A stretch of 14,751 nt of DNA from Pseudomonadota bacterium (GCA_023436825.1 JAEZHS010000509.1:1-14751); one strand, 5' to 3'. Positions 1-6,905 are shown, counted from the stretch's first letter. Program-made: numbers and translations. The notes: generated by a model from the letters alone, not told the origin.

Positions 1-93
1 GCGAGGCGGAGCGGAGGGACCTGTTTGTTGATACATCGACAAGAACAGGTCCCTCGACTACGCCGCCCTTCGGGCGGCTCCGCTCGGGATGAC
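1..93. repeat. Palindromic intergenic repeat, left end cut by the window edge
   Basis: Three nested inverted repeats are visible. GAGGGACCTGTT (14-25) pairs with AACAGGTCCCTC (44-55) around an 18-nt loop that can fold a little further. GCCGCCC (62-68) pairs with GGGCGGC (72-78) over a 3-nt loop. GCGGAGC (6-12) pairs with GCTCCGC (77-83) and encloses the others. The right edge reads CTCGGGATGAC (83-93), so a matching left arm probably lies just before position 1. This looks like a dispersed, non-coding intergenic element of the sort common in alphaproteobacterial genomes. Copy number cannot be seen from one window. It lies downstream of the polyprenyl synthase gene and could help end its transcript. 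Confidence 0.6.
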
Positions 94-181
94 GGGAAAA
101 TCGGTCATATGCGATAGCCCTGCCCGCCAGGGGGAGAGGCTAGGTGACGGGGTTTCGAAAGCTCTTCTGTAACCCCGCCGC
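94..181. other. Non-coding spacer 3' of the polyprenyl synthase gene, with two weak hairpins
   Basis: No gene is visible. CCCTG (118-122) can pair with CAGGG (128-132). CGGGGTT (148-154) can pair with AACCCCG (171-177) over a 16-nt loop, only four bases beyond the stop codon of the minus-strand synthase gene. Neither stem is followed by a T-run in the reading direction, so an intrinsic terminator is possible but not shown. Confidence 0.3.
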
Positions 182-1201
182 TCAGTGCGCGCGGGCGATG
201 GCGAAGTCGACGGCCTCCAGCAGGGCGGCCTTGAGCGGCTTGTCGGGGAACAGGCCCAGCGCATCGCGCGCCATGGCGCCGTAGTGGCGGGCGCGCTCCA
301 GCGTGTCGGCGATGGCGCTGTGGCGGTCGAGCAGGGTCTGGGCATGCTCGAGGTCGCCGTCGCGCTGGTCGAGCTTCTCGATGGTGCGCTTCCAGAACTC
401 GCGCTCGACGGTGCGGCCGCGCAGGAAGGCCAGGATGATCGGCAGCGTGATCTTGCCCTCGCGGAAATCGTCGCCCACCGACTTGCCGAGCTCGGCCTCG
501 CGGCCGGCATAGTCGAGCGCGTCGTCGACGAGCTGGAAGGCGATGCCGAGATTCATGCCGAAGCTCTCGAGCGCCACCCGCTCGGGCCCGTCCCGGCCGG
601 CCACCATGGCGCCGACCTCGGCCGCCGCCGCGAACAGCTTGGCGGTCTTGGCCTTGATGACCTCGAGATAGGTCGCCTCGGGCGTGCTGGTGTCGCGCTG
701 GCTCACGAGCTGCAGCACCTCGCCCTCGGCGATGGTGGAGGAGGCGCGCGACAGCACGCCCAGGATGTCGAGCGAGCCGACCTCGACCATCAGCTCGAAG
801 GAGCGCGTGAACAGGAAGTCGCCGACCAGCACCGAGGCCTTGTCGCCCCACACCGCATTGGCAGAAGGCTTGCCGCGCCTCAGCGCGCTGACATCGACCA
901 CGTCGTCGTGCAGCAGCGTGGCGGAGTGGATGAACTCCACGCAGGTCGCGAGCTTGATGTGGCGGTCGTCGCTGCCGGCGTAGCCGCACAGCCGCGCCGC
1001 CGCGACGGTCAGCAACGGCCGCATGCGCTTGCCGCCCGCGCCCACCAGGTGATTGGCGAGCTCGGGAATCAGCGCCACCGGCGAACGCATGCGCGCCAGG
1101 ATCTCGCGATCGACCTGCACCATGTCGTCGGCGCAGAGCGACAGCAGCGGCTCCAGGCTGGGCGCCTTGCGCTTGCCTTCGAGGGTAACGACAGTTGCCA
1201 T
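182..1201 (-). CDS. ispB: Long-chain all-trans polyprenyl diphosphate synthase (octaprenyl/decaprenyl type)
   Basis: This 339-residue cytosolic prenyltransferase extends an allylic diphosphate with isopentenyl diphosphate units to make the quinone side chain. Both Asp-rich Mg-diphosphate motifs are present: DDVVD at 99-103 and DDALD at 226-230. A GGKRMRP basic motif is at 56-62. The residue five before the first motif is Ala94. In this family a small residue there allows long products (roughly C40-C50), whereas an aromatic one stops the chain early. The exact length cannot be read from sequence. I chose the ATG at 1201; a TTG 21 bases upstream is in frame but neither has a clear Shine-Dalgarno sequence. 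The gene is divergent from the methyltransferase gene at 1267. The family is certain; the ispB symbol is by analogy. Confidence 0.93.
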   Translation of the reverse strand: MATVVTLEGKRKAPSLEPLLSLCADDMVQVDREILARMRSPVALIPELANHLVGAGGKRMRPLLTVAAARLCGYAGSDDRHIKLATCVEFIHSATLLHDDVVDVSALRRGKPSANAVWGDKASVLVGDFLFTRSFELMVEVGSLDILGVLSRASSTIAEGEVLQLVSQRDTSTPEATYLEVIKAKTAKLFAAAAEVGAMVAGRDGPERVALESFGMNLGIAFQLVDDALDYAGREAELGKSVGDDFREGKITLPIILAFLRGRTVEREFWKRTIEKLDQRDGDLEHAQTLLDRHSAIADTLERARHYGAMARDALGLFPDKPLKAALLEAVDFAIARAH

Positions 1202-1241
1202 GGCGTGAGAATAGTCGCCCAACCGAGTTTGGTTGTTGCGA

Positions 1242-1257
1242 CACGATGTCGTGACAT
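1242..1257. promoter_or_regulatory. Two overlapping short palindromes in a divergent intergenic region
   Basis: CACGA-TG-TCGTG (1242-1253) and ATGTC-GT-GACAT (1246-1257) overlap in the 65-base gap between the divergent polyprenyl synthase and methyltransferase genes. The gap must hold both promoters, so a shared operator is plausible. No convincing -35/-10 pair with normal spacing was found here. The methyltransferase ATG follows only nine bases later without a Shine-Dalgarno sequence, so its mRNA could be leaderless or short-leadered. Palindromes this short also occur by chance. Confidence 0.22.
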
Positions 1258-1266
1258 GATCCCGCT

Positions 1267-1992
1267 ATGGAACGGACCCTGACCGAGGATGCCCTGCTGG
1301 GCGGCCGCGTACAGTTGTTACAACCCGCTCGCGGCTACCGAGTCGCCGTCGACGCCGTGCTGCTGGCGGCCGCCGTCGATGCCGCGCCCGGACAACGGGT
1401 CCTCGATCTCGGCGCCGGCGTCGGCGCCGTCGGCCTGTGTCTCGCAGCGCGGCTGCCCGGCTGCCGCATCGTCGGCATCGAGCTGCAGACGGCCCTGGCC
1501 GAGCTGGCCGAACGAAATGCCAACCTCAACGGCATGGCCGGGCGTGTGCGAACCATCGTCCATGACCTGGCCAAGCCGTTGCCGGCCGATCTCGGCCGCT
1601 TCGACCATGTCGTGACCAACCCGCCCTATCTGGCCGCCGCGGTCGCCGATCCCTCTCCCGATCCCTCCAAGGCGCTGGCGACCGTCGAATCCAGCGCCGA
1701 CCTGGCGCGCTGGCTGGCAGTAGCCACGGCGGCGGCGGAACCTGCAGGTACCCTGATCGTCATCCATCGCAGCGACCGTCTGGACGAGCTTCTTGGCCGT
1801 CTCGACGGTTTGGGCTGGGGCGACATTGCGGTGAAGCGCCTGCCGCCCGCGGCGCGCATCCTGGTGCGCGCCCGGCGCGGCGACCGGCCGACACGACGCG
1901 ATGCGCCGGCCCTCACGCTGCATCGGCCGGGCGGCGGCTACACCGACGAGGCCGAAGCCATCCTGCGCCACGCCGCGCCGCTTGCCTTCTGA
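1267..1992 (+). CDS. TrmN6-like class I SAM-dependent methyltransferase
   Basis: This 241-residue protein has a Rossmann-fold methyltransferase core. The SAM-binding motif I is VLDLGAGVGAVG (45-56), an acidic residue ends strand 2 (IVGIEL, 68-73), and the NPPY catalytic motif (118-121) marks N6-adenine or N5-glutamine methylation. The N-terminal stretch GGRVQLLQPARGYR-x-x-x-D is typical of the YfiC/TrmN6 group, which methylates A37 of tRNA1(Val) in E. coli, so a tRNA substrate is the best guess. Rival options are a ribosomal RNA or protein-glutamine methyltransferase. It starts a plus-strand run with the S49 peptidase 24 bases downstream. No Shine-Dalgarno sequence precedes the ATG. Confidence 0.85.
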   Translation: MERTLTEDALLGGRVQLLQPARGYRVAVDAVLLAAAVDAAPGQRVLDLGAGVGAVGLCLAARLPGCRIVGIELQTALAELAERNANLNGMAGRVRTIVHDLAKPLPADLGRFDHVVTNPPYLAAAVADPSPDPSKALATVESSADLARWLAVATAAAEPAGTLIVIHRSDRLDELLGRLDGLGWGDIAVKRLPPAARILVRARRGDRPTRRDAPALTLHRPGGGYTDEAEAILRHAAPLAF

Positions 1993-2016
1993 GGTCGCCG
2001 CGGGGACATTGCCGCC

Positions 2017-2859
2017 ATGCTCGCTTGGCTAAAGGACCGCTTCCGCCGCGGCCCCGTCGTTCCCGTCGTCCGCCTGTCCGGGGTCATCGCCTCGGGCGGT
2101 CTTTTGGGCAGTCGCGGCCTTTCCATCGAGAGCGTAGCGCCGCTGCTCAAGCGCGCCTTCGACATGCGCGGCGCCAAGGCGGTCGCGCTCACCATCAACT
2201 CCCCCGGCGGCTCGCCGGTCCAGTCGGCGCTGATCGGCCAGCGCATCCGCCTGCTTGCGGCGGAGAAGAACGTGAAGGTGATCGCCTTCGTCGAAGACGT
2301 TGCGGCATCGGGCGGCTACTGGCTCGCCTGCGCCGCCGACGAGATCATCGTCGATCCGAGCTCGATCGTGGGCTCGATCGGCGTCATCAGCGCGGGCTTC
2401 GGCTTCCAGGACTTGATCGCCCGCATCGGCGTCGAGCGCCGCATGCACACCTCGGGCGAACGCAAGTCGATGCTCGATCCCTTCGGGCCGGAGAAGCCCG
2501 AGGACGTCGACCGCCTGCATCGCCTGCAGGCCGAGATCCATGACGGCTTCAAGGACTGGGTGCGCGAGCGCCGCGCCGGCAAGCTGAAGGCCGACGAGGC
2601 AACCCTGTTCAGTGGCGAGTTCTGGACCGGCAAGCGCGGACTGGAGCTCGGCCTGGTCGATGGGACGGGCGAGTTGCGCGCCATCCTGCAGGCGCGCTAC
2701 GGCGCCAAGGTGCACCTGCCGGTGATCGCCCCACGCCGCCGACTGCTGTCGCGCTTCGGGCTCGGCACATCGATTGGCGGAACGGACATCGACGGCATCG
2801 GGCCCGCGACGTTGGCAGCGATCGAAGAGCGCCTACACTGGCAACGGTTTGGACTATAG
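2017..2859 (+). CDS. S49-family serine peptidase (short SppA/SohB-like)
   Basis: This 280-residue protein is a single-domain S49 peptidase with the Ser-Lys catalytic dyad. The likely nucleophile is Ser98 in VAASGGYW, and the general base is Lys150 in SGERKSML. The oxyanion-region motif INSPGGS (60-66) is also present. E. coli SppA is about twice as long, with two tandem domains, so this is the short form, which works as an oligomer in characterised relatives. The usual role is cleaving leftover signal peptides or damaged membrane proteins. The N-terminus (LAWLKDRFRRG) is amphipathic and basic, with no strong transmembrane segment, so membrane attachment is uncertain. It lies 24 bases after the methyltransferase gene and 9 before the next, suggesting one transcript. 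Confidence 0.88.
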   Translation: MLAWLKDRFRRGPVVPVVRLSGVIASGGLLGSRGLSIESVAPLLKRAFDMRGAKAVALTINSPGGSPVQSALIGQRIRLLAAEKNVKVIAFVEDVAASGGYWLACAADEIIVDPSSIVGSIGVISAGFGFQDLIARIGVERRMHTSGERKSMLDPFGPEKPEDVDRLHRLQAEIHDGFKDWVRERRAGKLKADEATLFSGEFWTGKRGLELGLVDGTGELRAILQARYGAKVHLPVIAPRRRLLSRFGLGTSIGGTDIDGIGPATLAAIEERLHWQRFGL

Positions 2860-2868
2860 GAACAGGCG

Positions 2869-3321
2869 ATGAAACTGCTCACCCCCGTGCATCCCGACGA
2901 CATGTCGGCCGTTCGAACCTGGTTCGAGACGCTCGCCAGCCATTGCCGCGACGTCGACTACGAGGGCGCACGCCCGATCTTCGCAGAGGACATGATCGCC
3001 TTCGGCACCTTCACCGACTTCATGACGGGCCGCGATCTCGCCGAGGAGAAGCAGTGGCGCAACGTCTGGGGCACCATCCGCAACTTCCGCTACGACCTCA
3101 ACAAGATCGAGGCCATCGTCTCGGCCGACCGGCTGACGGCGATCGGCATGGCGGTCTGGCAGTCCGACGGCTTCCATCCCAACGGCGACCGCTTCGACCG
3201 GCCGGGTCGCACCACCGTCACGCTCGGCCGCAAGAATATCGGCGATCCCTTCATCGCCACCCACACCCACATGTCGCTGTTCCGCGGCACGCCCGAACGG
3301 AGCTACGGCAAGTTCGGCTGA
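2869..3321 (+). CDS. NTF2-like / SnoaL-like small protein
   Basis: This 150-residue protein has the pattern of the NTF2/SnoaL alpha-beta cone fold. An N-terminal helix (about 10-26) is followed by the DVDYEGARPIFAEDMIAFG strand-helix region (33-51), then alternating strands ending in THTHMSLFR (near 130-138). No signal peptide or membrane segment is seen. Members of this fold include isomerases, dehydratases and many binding proteins without known function, and no catalytic set identifies a reaction here. The start has a purine-rich GGAACAGG 5' of the ATG. The gene follows the S49 peptidase by only nine bases, so co-transcription is likely, but a functional link is unproven. Confidence 0.8.
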   Translation: MKLLTPVHPDDMSAVRTWFETLASHCRDVDYEGARPIFAEDMIAFGTFTDFMTGRDLAEEKQWRNVWGTIRNFRYDLNKIEAIVSADRLTAIGMAVWQSDGFHPNGDRFDRPGRTTVTLGRKNIGDPFIATHTHMSLFRGTPERSYGKFG

Positions 3322-3329
3322 AGTAGCCT

Positions 3330-3460
3330 CCTCCCCAGCGAAGCTGGGGAGGTGTCGGCGTCTTCGCCGACGGAGGGGTCATGAGCACCAGTCGCGATGC
3401 TCATGACCCCTCCGTCCGCTGCGCGGACACCTCCCCTTCGCGGACTCCGCGAAGGGGAGG
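3330..3460. repeat. Composite palindrome of two inverted repeat units between convergent genes; possible bidirectional terminator
   Basis: Five perfect stems lie in 131 bases: 3330-3339/3343-3352 (10 bp), 3354-3360/3365-3371 (7 bp), 3369-3387/3398-3416 (19 bp, central), 3414-3419/3423-3428 (6 bp) and 3430-3443/3447-3460 (14 bp). Read from each end inward, both halves follow the same plan: CCTCCCC, a variable hairpin, GGGGAGGTGTC, a second variable hairpin, then GACGGAGGGGTCATGAGCA. The hairpin tips differ between halves but each is self-complementary. The element fills the gap between convergent stop codons at 3321 and 3468 and could stop transcription both ways, although no T-tract follows a stem. 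It probably belongs to a dispersed repeat family. Confidence 0.85.
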
Positions 3461-3467
3461 CAATCTC

Positions 3468-4400
3468 TCAAGGATCCAGCGCGCCCTTGCGCTCGACGAT
3501 CAGGCGGTACTGGTCGGGCTGGCGATGGATCGCGAAGTTGAAGGTCGTGCGCTTGTAGCTTTGGCCGGCATCGAGGTCGCAGCGATGCGCCACCAGCTCG
3601 TCGGCCTCGCCGCCGGCGCGCGCCACCACCTTGCCGGACGGCGCCACGATCATCGAGTCGGCGAGCGAGGGCACGCCCTCCTCGTTGCCGCCCTTGGCCA
3701 CGCCCACGACCCAGGTGCCGTTCTGGTAGGCGCCGGCCTGCATCGAGAGCTGGTTGTGGAACCAGGAATGCTCGTCGTGGTCGGGTGACGGCGCGTTGTG
3801 CAGGGGCGTGTTGTAGCCCAGCAGCACCATCTCGACGTTCTGCAGGCCCATGACGCGATAGGTCTCGGGCCAGCGCCGGTCGTTGCAGATGCACATGCCC
3901 ATGTTGCCGCCGAACGCCTTGAACACCGGGAAGCCGAGATTGCCGACCTCGAAGTAACGCTTCTCCAGATGCTGGAACGGCCGCTCGGGCTCGTGCTCGG
4001 CGTGGCCGGGCAGATGGACCTTGCGGTACTTGCCGACGATCCGCCCGTCGCGTTCGACGAGGATCGAGGTGTTGAAGCGCCTGATGCGGCCGTTCTCGTT
4101 GGCGAGCTCGGCGTAGCCCAGGCAGAAGCCCATGGCGAGGCGCTTCGCCTCGTTGAAGAGCGGCGCCGTCTCGTTCGACGGCATCTCCTGCTCGAAGAAG
4201 GAATCGATCTCGGCCTGGTCGGTCATCCACCAGCGCGGGAAGAACGTCGTCAGCGTGAGCTCGGGGAAGACCACCAGTTCGCAGCCCATGCGCCTCGCCT
4301 CGCGCAGATGCGCGATCAGACGCTCGACCACGTCGCGGCGCGAGTGGCTGCGCTGGATGGGGCCCATTTGCGCGGCGCCCACGGTCAGAAAACGGGTCAT
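3468..4400 (-). CDS. Carbon-nitrogen hydrolase, N-carbamoyl-D-amino acid hydrolase type
   Basis: This 310-residue nitrilase-superfamily amidase carries the full Glu-Lys-Cys triad: Glu47 in FPELTLTT, Lys127 in RKVHLPG, and Cys172 in GMCICNDRRWPE. From memory, these numbers match the Agrobacterium D-carbamoylase (Glu47, Lys127, Cys172, about 304 residues). The Arg pair after the Cys (175-176) corresponds to residues that bind the substrate carboxylate there. The expected reaction is N-carbamoyl-D-amino acid plus water to D-amino acid, CO2 and ammonia. A related beta-ureidopropionase or N-carbamoylputrescine substrate cannot be excluded. It is the last gene of the minus-strand operon; its ATG overlaps the dapD-like stop in an ATGA, so translation is probably coupled. 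No signal peptide is visible, so it should be cytosolic. Confidence 0.88.
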   Translation of the reverse strand: MTRFLTVGAAQMGPIQRSHSRRDVVERLIAHLREARRMGCELVVFPELTLTTFFPRWWMTDQAEIDSFFEQEMPSNETAPLFNEAKRLAMGFCLGYAELANENGRIRRFNTSILVERDGRIVGKYRKVHLPGHAEHEPERPFQHLEKRYFEVGNLGFPVFKAFGGNMGMCICNDRRWPETYRVMGLQNVEMVLLGYNTPLHNAPSPDHDEHSWFHNQLSMQAGAYQNGTWVVGVAKGGNEEGVPSLADSMIVAPSGKVVARAGGEADELVAHRCDLDAGQSYKRTTFNFAIHRQPDQYRLIVERKGALDP

Positions 4401-5377
4401 GTCACACTCGCCGTAGCATGAAGCTGTGCGTTCAAGGTGCCCCAGGCTTTGCTGCGAACAATCGCCTCGAGCGCGCCGGTCTGCGAATTGCGCCAGAACA
4501 TGAGGTTCGACCGACCCGACAATGTACCAGCCTTCACCACGCTTCCGTCCTCCAACCGCACGCGCGCACCGGCGGTGATGTAGCAGCCGGCCTCGACCAC
4601 GCAGTCGTCGCCGAGCGAGATGCCGATGCCGGCATTGGCCCCGATGAGGCAGCGCTCGCCGACCGTGACCTGAACCTTCCCGCCGCCGGACAGCGTGCCC
4701 ATGATCGAGGCGCCGCCTCCGACGTCGCTGCCGTGACCGACCACGACGCCCGCGCTGATGCGCCCTTCGACCATGCAGGTGCCGAGCGTCCCGGCATTGA
4801 AGTTGCAGAAGCCCTCATGCATCACGATGGTGCCGGCGGCGAGATGTGCACCCAGCCGAACCCGCGCGGTATCGGCAATGCGGACATCGCCCGGCACGAG
4901 GTAGTCGGTCATGCGCGGGATCTTGTCGATGCCGCGGACGTCCAGCCCCACGCCTTCGAGGCGCGCCCTGATGCGGGCCGCATCCAGGATATCGAGCGGG
5001 CACGGGCCGAGGGACGTCCAGGCGACGGTCGGCAGCAGCTGGAACATGCCGTCGAGGTTCACGGTATTGGGCCGCACCAGCCGGTGGCTGAGCAGATGAA
5101 GGCGGAGATAGACGTCGTGCAGGTCGACGGGCTTGTCGGCCAGCGACGCGATCTCGGTGCGAACCGGCACGACCTCGACCTGGCGGATGTCGTCCGTGCG
5201 CGCATGGCGCGCGAGATCCTCCGCGGAATGGCCGGGCAGAGCGAGCACGGTCAAGCGGCGTGTCGCCGCCTGGCCAGAGGAGGTCAGTTTCAGGTCCAGG
5301 AACCAGGCGTCGAGCACCGCACCATCCCTGGCGACGGTGGCGAAGCCTTGTCCCAGCGCACCCGACGTATCGTACAT
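4397..5377 (-). CDS. dapD: Tetrahydrodipicolinate N-succinyltransferase-like protein, actinobacterial DapD type
   Basis: This 326-residue trimeric left-handed beta-helix acyltransferase has its hexapeptide-repeat core at about 160-275. Runs such as NFNAGTLGT (192-200), VEGRISAGVVVG (203-214), GGGASIMGTLSGGG (220-233) and GANAGIGISLGDDCVVEAG (246-264) match the DapD form known from Mycobacterium tuberculosis. They do not match the shorter form (about 275-285 residues) usual in Proteobacteria. The canonical reaction moves succinyl from succinyl-CoA to tetrahydrodipicolinate in lysine/diaminopimelate synthesis. It sits between udh (9-base gap) and the carbamoylase gene (4-base overlap), away from other lysine genes, so it may serve another acylation or be an acquired second copy. 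The fold and subfamily are firm; the physiological role is not. Confidence 0.85.
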   Translation of the reverse strand: MYDTSGALGQGFATVARDGAVLDAWFLDLKLTSSGQAATRRLTVLALPGHSAEDLARHARTDDIRQVEVVPVRTEIASLADKPVDLHDVYLRLHLLSHRLVRPNTVNLDGMFQLLPTVAWTSLGPCPLDILDAARIRARLEGVGLDVRGIDKIPRMTDYLVPGDVRIADTARVRLGAHLAAGTIVMHEGFCNFNAGTLGTCMVEGRISAGVVVGHGSDVGGGASIMGTLSGGGKVQVTVGERCLIGANAGIGISLGDDCVVEAGCYITAGARVRLEDGSVVKAGTLSGRSNLMFWRNSQTGALEAIVRSKAWGTLNAQLHATASVT

Positions 5378-5386
5378 CCGCCGAGC

Positions 5387-6214
5387 CTATGGCCCCGCGC
5401 GCTTCACGTCATTGGTGAATTCGTCGGCGCAGAAGGTGCCGCCCTGGAACAGGTCGCCCACCGGATTGGGCCCGATCTTGGCCTGCTCGGCCTCGGCATG
5501 GGCCCGGTGGTCCTCGGCCTTGCTCTGGGGCCGGTAGCCCAAAGCGCGAGCGCGCGAGTTGTCCCACCATCCGGCGGCATTGTCCGAGGCGCCGTAAAAG
5601 ATCTCGAAACGGATGTCCGGATGGTTCAAGCCGATGCCGATCAGCTGCACGATGTCCTCGGGCGAGATCCAGATCGACAGCCGCCGCACGTCGAGCGGCC
5701 GCGGGCCCACGTTGCCGATGCGCAGGCAGGTCACGATCATGCCGTGCTTGTCGGAATAGAGCGCGCCCAGTGCCTCGCCGAACGCCTTGCTGACGCCGTA
5801 GCGGCTGTCGGGCCGCACCGTGACGTCGGTGCCGATCTTGCGCTTGCGCGGATAAAAACCGACCGCGTGGTTGGACGAGGCGAAGATCACGCGCTTCACG
5901 CCGGCCTGACGCGCCGCCTCGAAGAGATTGTAGCAGCCGATGATGTTGGCCTGCAGGATGGTGTCCCACGGTCCCTCGACCGAGTGACCGCCAAGATGGA
6001 TGACGCTGTCGGCGCCCTTGACGGCGGCGGCGACCTCGTCCGGCTTGGTGAGGTCGGCGGCGACGAAGGTCTCCGAGGGCAGCAGGTCCTTGGGGCTAAC
6101 CTTGTCGCTCAGCACCAGGCCCGGATAGAGCGGCGCCAGCAAGGGCCGGATCATGGTGCCGATGCCGCCGGCTGCGCCGGTGAAGACGATGCGCCGCTCG
6201 CTAGCGTCGGCCAT
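5387..6214 (-). CDS. udh: Uronate dehydrogenase-like short-chain dehydrogenase
   Basis: This 275-residue NAD-dependent extended SDR has the nucleotide-binding loop GAAGGIG (13-19). Its catalytic set is Ser in ASSNHAVGFY (112-121) and YGVSK, with Tyr139 and Lys143. The WWDN motif (215-218) and RRLSIWIS (176-183) resemble Agrobacterium uronate dehydrogenase. That enzyme oxidises galacturonate and glucuronate to aldarolactones in the oxidative uronate pathway, and an Arg in the latter region holds the substrate carboxylate. A good Shine-Dalgarno (AAGGAG) sits eight bases before the ATG and fixes the start. It leads the operon udh, dapD-like, carbamoylase. Other aldarate-pathway genes are absent from the window. 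A relative acting on another sugar is the main alternative. Confidence 0.85.
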   Translation of the reverse strand: MADASERRIVFTGAAGGIGTMIRPLLAPLYPGLVLSDKVSPKDLLPSETFVAADLTKPDEVAAAVKGADSVIHLGGHSVEGPWDTILQANIIGCYNLFEAARQAGVKRVIFASSNHAVGFYPRKRKIGTDVTVRPDSRYGVSKAFGEALGALYSDKHGMIVTCLRIGNVGPRPLDVRRLSIWISPEDIVQLIGIGLNHPDIRFEIFYGASDNAAGWWDNSRARALGYRPQSKAEDHRAHAEAEQAKIGPNPVGDLFQGGTFCADEFTNDVKRAGP

Positions 6215-6444
6215 GTTTTTCTCCTTCTGCCCAGTTTGCGACAGCGCTCGAGCGAGCGCGTGAGATGCTCGCGCATGGCGCGCCGCGCCTCGGCAGGGTC
6301 CTGGTCGGAAATGCCGGTCACGATGCGCGCATGCTCGTGCTGGATGGGTTCGAGATAAGCCCGCCGCTTGGCCGGCGTGTCAATCGAAAGCCGCACGCTC
6401 TGGCGTGGAATGACATGGCTGCCGAGAAGGCCAGGAAGCGACCG
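6151..6444 (-). pseudogene. C-terminal remnant of a GntR-family (FCD-domain) regulator
   Basis: On the minus strand, bases 6444 to about 6229 read in one frame as the end of an FCD ligand-binding domain. It contains VIPRQSVRLSIDTPAKRRAYL, then HEHARIVTGI, then DPAEARRAMREHLTRSLERC, with two His at the places of conserved FCD metal ligands. The winged-helix half and most of the FCD domain are missing. The frame then runs on past the udh start to a stop at 6151, which is probably meaningless sequence. No start codon fits: the only nearby one, a GTG at 6396, lies inside the domain. FadR-type GntR regulators commonly control uronate genes, so this is likely a decayed udh regulator. The boundary given is where similarity fades by eye. 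Confidence 0.55.
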
Positions 6445-6482
6445 ACCTGTTCCAGGGCAAGTTCCGAGGGTAAAAGGCCGGC

Positions 6483-6905
6483 ATGTCCGGCCACATCCGT
6501 CGTGCCCGCCCCGAGGAGCGCCCGCGCATCACCGAGATCCGTCTCGCCGTGCGTGAGAACCAGCTGCTCGATCCGTCGCGGGTGACCGACGCCGACTATC
6601 ACTGGTTCGCCGAGACCCCCGGCATCTGGGTGTGGGAGGAGGACGGTCGCATCCTCGGCTTCTCCGCCGCCGACACGCGCGACGGTACCATCTGGGCGCT
6701 GTTCATCGATCCCGATCACGAGGGCCGCGGCATCGGCCGGGCCCTGCTGGCCAAAGCCTGCGACGTGCTGCGCCAGGCGGGGCATCGCGCCGCCACGCTC
6801 GGCACCGAGCCCGGCTCGCGCGCCGACCGCTTCTATCGCCAGGCCGGCTGGATAGCCCTGCACATCGACAAGCGCGGCGAGCAGATCCTGCGGCTAGACC
6901 TCTGA
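6483..6905 (+). CDS. GNAT-family N-acetyltransferase
   Basis: This 140-residue protein has the single-domain GNAT layout: an N-terminal strand and helix (IRRARPEERPRITEIR), then the central strand WALFIDPDHEG. The acetyl-CoA pyrophosphate loop GRGIGRALL (81-89) follows, and a C-terminal FYRQAGW motif. It should transfer acetyl from acetyl-CoA to an amine, cytosolically; the substrate cannot be read from sequence. The ATG is preceded at a fair distance by AAAAGG. It is the only plus-strand gene between the two minus-strand carbamoylase genes. It begins where the regulator remnant loses recognisable similarity, and its 3' end overlaps the M20 hydrolase gene by 12 bases, tail to tail. Confidence 0.87.
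   Translation: MSGHIRRARPEERPRITEIRLAVRENQLLDPSRVTDADYHWFAETPGIWVWEEDGRILGFSAADTRDGTIWALFIDPDHEGRGIGRALLAKACDVLRQAGHRAATLGTEPGSRADRFYRQAGWIALHIDKRGEQILRLDL

Noticed and set aside
1202..1222. TTG start for the polyprenyl synthase, seven codons upstream
   Set aside because: It has no ribosome-binding site, and ATG at 1201 already gives a normal N-terminus, so the rarer start codon is not needed.
3330..3460. CRISPR array or tandem repeat
   Set aside because: The repeats are inverted rather than direct, there are only two units, and no spacers of even length or cas genes are present.
4418..6358. A 646-codon plus-strand reading frame antisense to dapD-like and udh
   Set aside because: It spans two well-recognised genes and their gap, and its composition is that of a shadow frame (Asp/Ala/Arg/His-rich, no motifs).
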